Below, in pieces: positions 5,029 through 6,072 of a DNA stretch of 6,072 nt. Source of the stretch: Acidobacteriaceae bacterium (GTDB lineage Bacteria; Acidobacteriota; Terriglobia; Terriglobales; Acidobacteriaceae); the NCBI GenBank assembly GCA_003165855.1, contig PMXH01000117.1:4634-10705 (forward strand), given 5' to 3'. Below the pieces are notes generated by a model that did no database searches, had not been told where the DNA came from, and worked only from the letters and a program-made list of their open reading frames with translations. The position numbers were made by a program, and so were the translations under genes. The number at the start of each line of letters is the position of its first letter. The stretch's first letter is position 1.

Positions 5029-5034
5029 GTTATA
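5029..5034 (-). promoter_or_regulatory. Candidate -10 box for the lipoprotein gene
   Basis: TATAAC on the minus strand is 5/6 to consensus and part of the palindrome GTTATAAC (5029-5036), so the same box can be read on both strands. RNA would begin near 5021, about 78 bases before ATG 4943 but almost on top of the alternative starts at 5021 and 5015. No good -35 box was found on either strand. Confidence 0.35.
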
Positions 5035-5047
5035 ACGGGGATGAGTT

Positions 5048-5064
5048 AATGGTTGCGCAACATT
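5048..5064. promoter_or_regulatory. Near-perfect palindrome in the divergent region, possible operator
   Basis: AATGGTTGCGCAACATT is a 16-base palindrome interrupted by one extra G; its core GTTGCGCAAC (5052-5061) is perfect. It lies between the divergent lipoprotein and DinB-like genes, where one bound protein could act on both. No regulator is encoded next to it. Confidence 0.4.
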
Positions 5065-5098
5065 CTACCTGATGCGGGAGGAAACGCGAGAACCTGCC

Positions 5099-5608
5099 AT
5101 GGATTCCCTGCTTGAAGAGTTAAAGAGAGTTCTGGAGTCAGCGGTCGAAGGCCTGTCGAGCGAGCAAATGAGCTGGCACCCGGCGGAGAAGTGGTGTGCG
5201 GCGGAAGTGCTCGAACATCTATACCTGACCTACACGGGAACGATCAGGGGATTCGAGAAAGTGCGGGATGGCGGCAAACCGCTGGCCATGCGAGCGTCAA
5301 TCCGGCAGCGCTCGCGAACTCTTGTGGTGGTGGGATTCGGCTATCTGCCTTCAGGGAGGAAAGCGCCGAAGCCAACTGTTCCGCGAGGGTTGCCGCCGGA
5401 GAAGGTACGAGCCGAGGTTGGGCTGAAGATTGCGGCGATGGACGAGATCATCGCCGAGTGCGAAGCCCGCCTCGGACGAGGTGCCAAGCTACTCGATCAT
5501 CCGATATTGGGTCCGTTGACGGGCGCGCAGTGGAGAAAGTTTCATCTGGTGCACGGGCGGCACCACGCCCAGCAGATTCGCCAGCTGCGGGCAGGGCTAA
5601 AGGAATGA
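5099..5608 (+). CDS. DinB/YfiT-family metal-binding four-helix protein
   Basis: This 169-residue protein fits the DinB/YfiT superfamily, a four-helix bundle that holds a divalent metal with three histidines. Helix 1 is about 1-18 with LSSEQMSWHPAEKWCAAEVLEHL after it. The likely ligands are H40 (EVLEHLYL) and H152 and H156 in FHLVHGRHHAQQIRQL, the usual H-x3-H block near the C-terminus. Known members include thiol transferases for bacillithiol and mycothiol and many of unknown role; the name DinB (damage-induced) does not prove a DNA-repair role. Start 5099 is preferred because MDSLLEEL begins the first helix; ATG 5072 would add nine polar residues and has no ribosome binding site. GGGAGG (5076-5081) stands 17 bases before 5099, farther than ideal. 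The gene is divergent from the lipoprotein and convergent with the coiled-coil gene. Confidence 0.82.
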   Translation: MDSLLEELKRVLESAVEGLSSEQMSWHPAEKWCAAEVLEHLYLTYTGTIRGFEKVRDGGKPLAMRASIRQRSRTLVVVGFGYLPSGRKAPKPTVPRGLPPEKVRAEVGLKIAAMDEIIAECEARLGRGAKLLDHPILGPLTGAQWRKFHLVHGRHHAQQIRQLRAGLKE

Positions 5609-5650
5609 ACCGAGCCTGACCGCAAGCTGGAGCGCGTTTTCTGGGAGCCC

Positions 5651-6072
5651 CTACTCCCGCATGGCGGCGGGAACGCCGGCTTTGCGGGCTTCTTCCTGCA
5701 TATCGTCGAGTCTCTGCTTGGCGTCATCAACGGCTTTTTGCTTGTCGGCGATCTTCTGCTTGTAATCCGCATCCTCTTTGTCCCACTGCGTGGCATTGCG
5801 CATGCGGTTGCCCACGTCGGCGTACATCGCGGCGGCACGAAGCTGGTATTCCTTTTGCAGCACGTCGAGTTCGCGCGAGGCGAGGTCGATGGAGTTCTTC
5901 TGGGCCGACAGCCTGTCCTGCCAACTTTTCCAGGCAGCTTGTTTCTTGGCGTCGTCATCCTGGGGAGTGGCGGGTTTGGCTCCGGCGGCGTCCTTGTTGT
6001 CGGCAGGAGCGGCGGCTGATTTCTCAGCGGGCGCCGCGGAGGTGTTGTCGGCGGCATCTGCGATCACGGGCG
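5651..6072 (-). CDS. Coiled-coil protein of unknown function, N-terminus cut by the window
   Basis: About 140 residues are visible, ending at TAG 5651. The frame is open to the right edge. A GTG at 6067 could be a start, but the protein has the look of an exported chain whose signal peptide lies outside the window, so it is treated as partial. The visible N-terminal third is Ala/Pro/Asp/Lys-rich and disordered (AAPAEKSAAAPADNKDAAG). From about residue 43 on it is a long helix or coiled coil: WKSWQDRLSAQKNSIDLASR, ELDVLQKEYQLRAAAMYADV, then DYKQKIADKQKAVDDAKQRL. The end is KAGVPAAMRE. I recognise no family; a periplasmic or envelope scaffold role is a guess from composition. It is convergent with the DinB-like gene, 42 bases away. 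Confidence 0.75.
   Translation of the reverse strand, partial: PVIADAADNTSAAPAEKSAAAPADNKDAAGAKPATPQDDDAKKQAAWKSWQDRLSAQKNSIDLASRELDVLQKEYQLRAAAMYADVGNRMRNATQWDKEDADYKQKIADKQKAVDDAKQRLDDMQEEARKAGVPAAMRE

Noticed and set aside
5643..5658. GGGAG/CTCCC hairpin near the convergent DinB and coiled-coil gene ends
   Set aside because: Only 5 bp, overlaps the stop of the coiled-coil gene, and has no T run after it on either strand.
5542..6057. 171-codon open frame on the minus strand at the right end
   Set aside because: Pro/Arg/Thr-rich shadow of the coiled-coil gene, which has normal heptad-like composition in its own frame.
1..6072. tRNA, rRNA, CRISPR array, insertion sequence or integrase
   Set aside because: No cloverleaf, spaced direct repeats, terminal inverted repeats or transposase motifs were seen on either strand.

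Overview
The window looks like a piece of chromosome from an Acidobacteriota (Terriglobia / Koribacter-like) soil bacterium. This is inferred from GC-rich coding sequence, a secreted TPR protein of a type common in that phylum, several exported Ala/Lys/Gln-rich proteins, and -10-like TAAAAT/TATAAC boxes placed directly in front of start codons. No mobile element, RNA gene or CRISPR array was recognised. Taxonomy is inferred from protein style only.

Layout, left to right. (1) 3-593, + strand: the C-terminal part of a phosphoesterase of the phospholipase C / acid phosphatase family, cut by the window edge. (2) 620-1239, +: a type II toxin-antitoxin pair, a ribbon-helix-helix antitoxin overlapping a VapC-like PIN toxin by ATGA. 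(3) 1240-1536: a gap with no supported gene. (4) 1537-2280, +: a lipoprotein with a long helical stalk and an OmpA/Pal peptidoglycan-binding domain, closed by a strong intrinsic terminator at 2326-2364. (5) 2438-3031, +: a secreted TPR protein. (6) 3043-3768, -: a TetR-family repressor with an unusual basic tail and a TTG start. (7) 3769-3986: a divergent control region with a palindromic operator, a second partial copy of it, a promoter and a potentially structured RNA leader. (8) 3987-4235, +: a small helical protein of unknown function. (9) 4293-4943 (or to 5015/5021), -: a lipoprotein of unknown function. (10) 5099-5608, +: a DinB/YfiT-like metal-binding four-helix protein, divergent from the lipoprotein. 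(11) 5651-6072, -: a partial, exported-looking coiled-coil protein cut by the right edge.

Most genes are ordinary housekeeping or envelope functions. OmpA/Pal, the TPR protein, the lipoprotein and the coiled-coil protein would all act in the periplasm or at the outer membrane. The least ordinary part is 3769-3986. There the TetR operator 3812-3826 and its second copy overlap both boxes of a rightward promoter. That promoter would transcribe a leader able to form three mutually exclusive helices before an unknown 82-residue protein. No clear new defence or biosynthetic system was seen.
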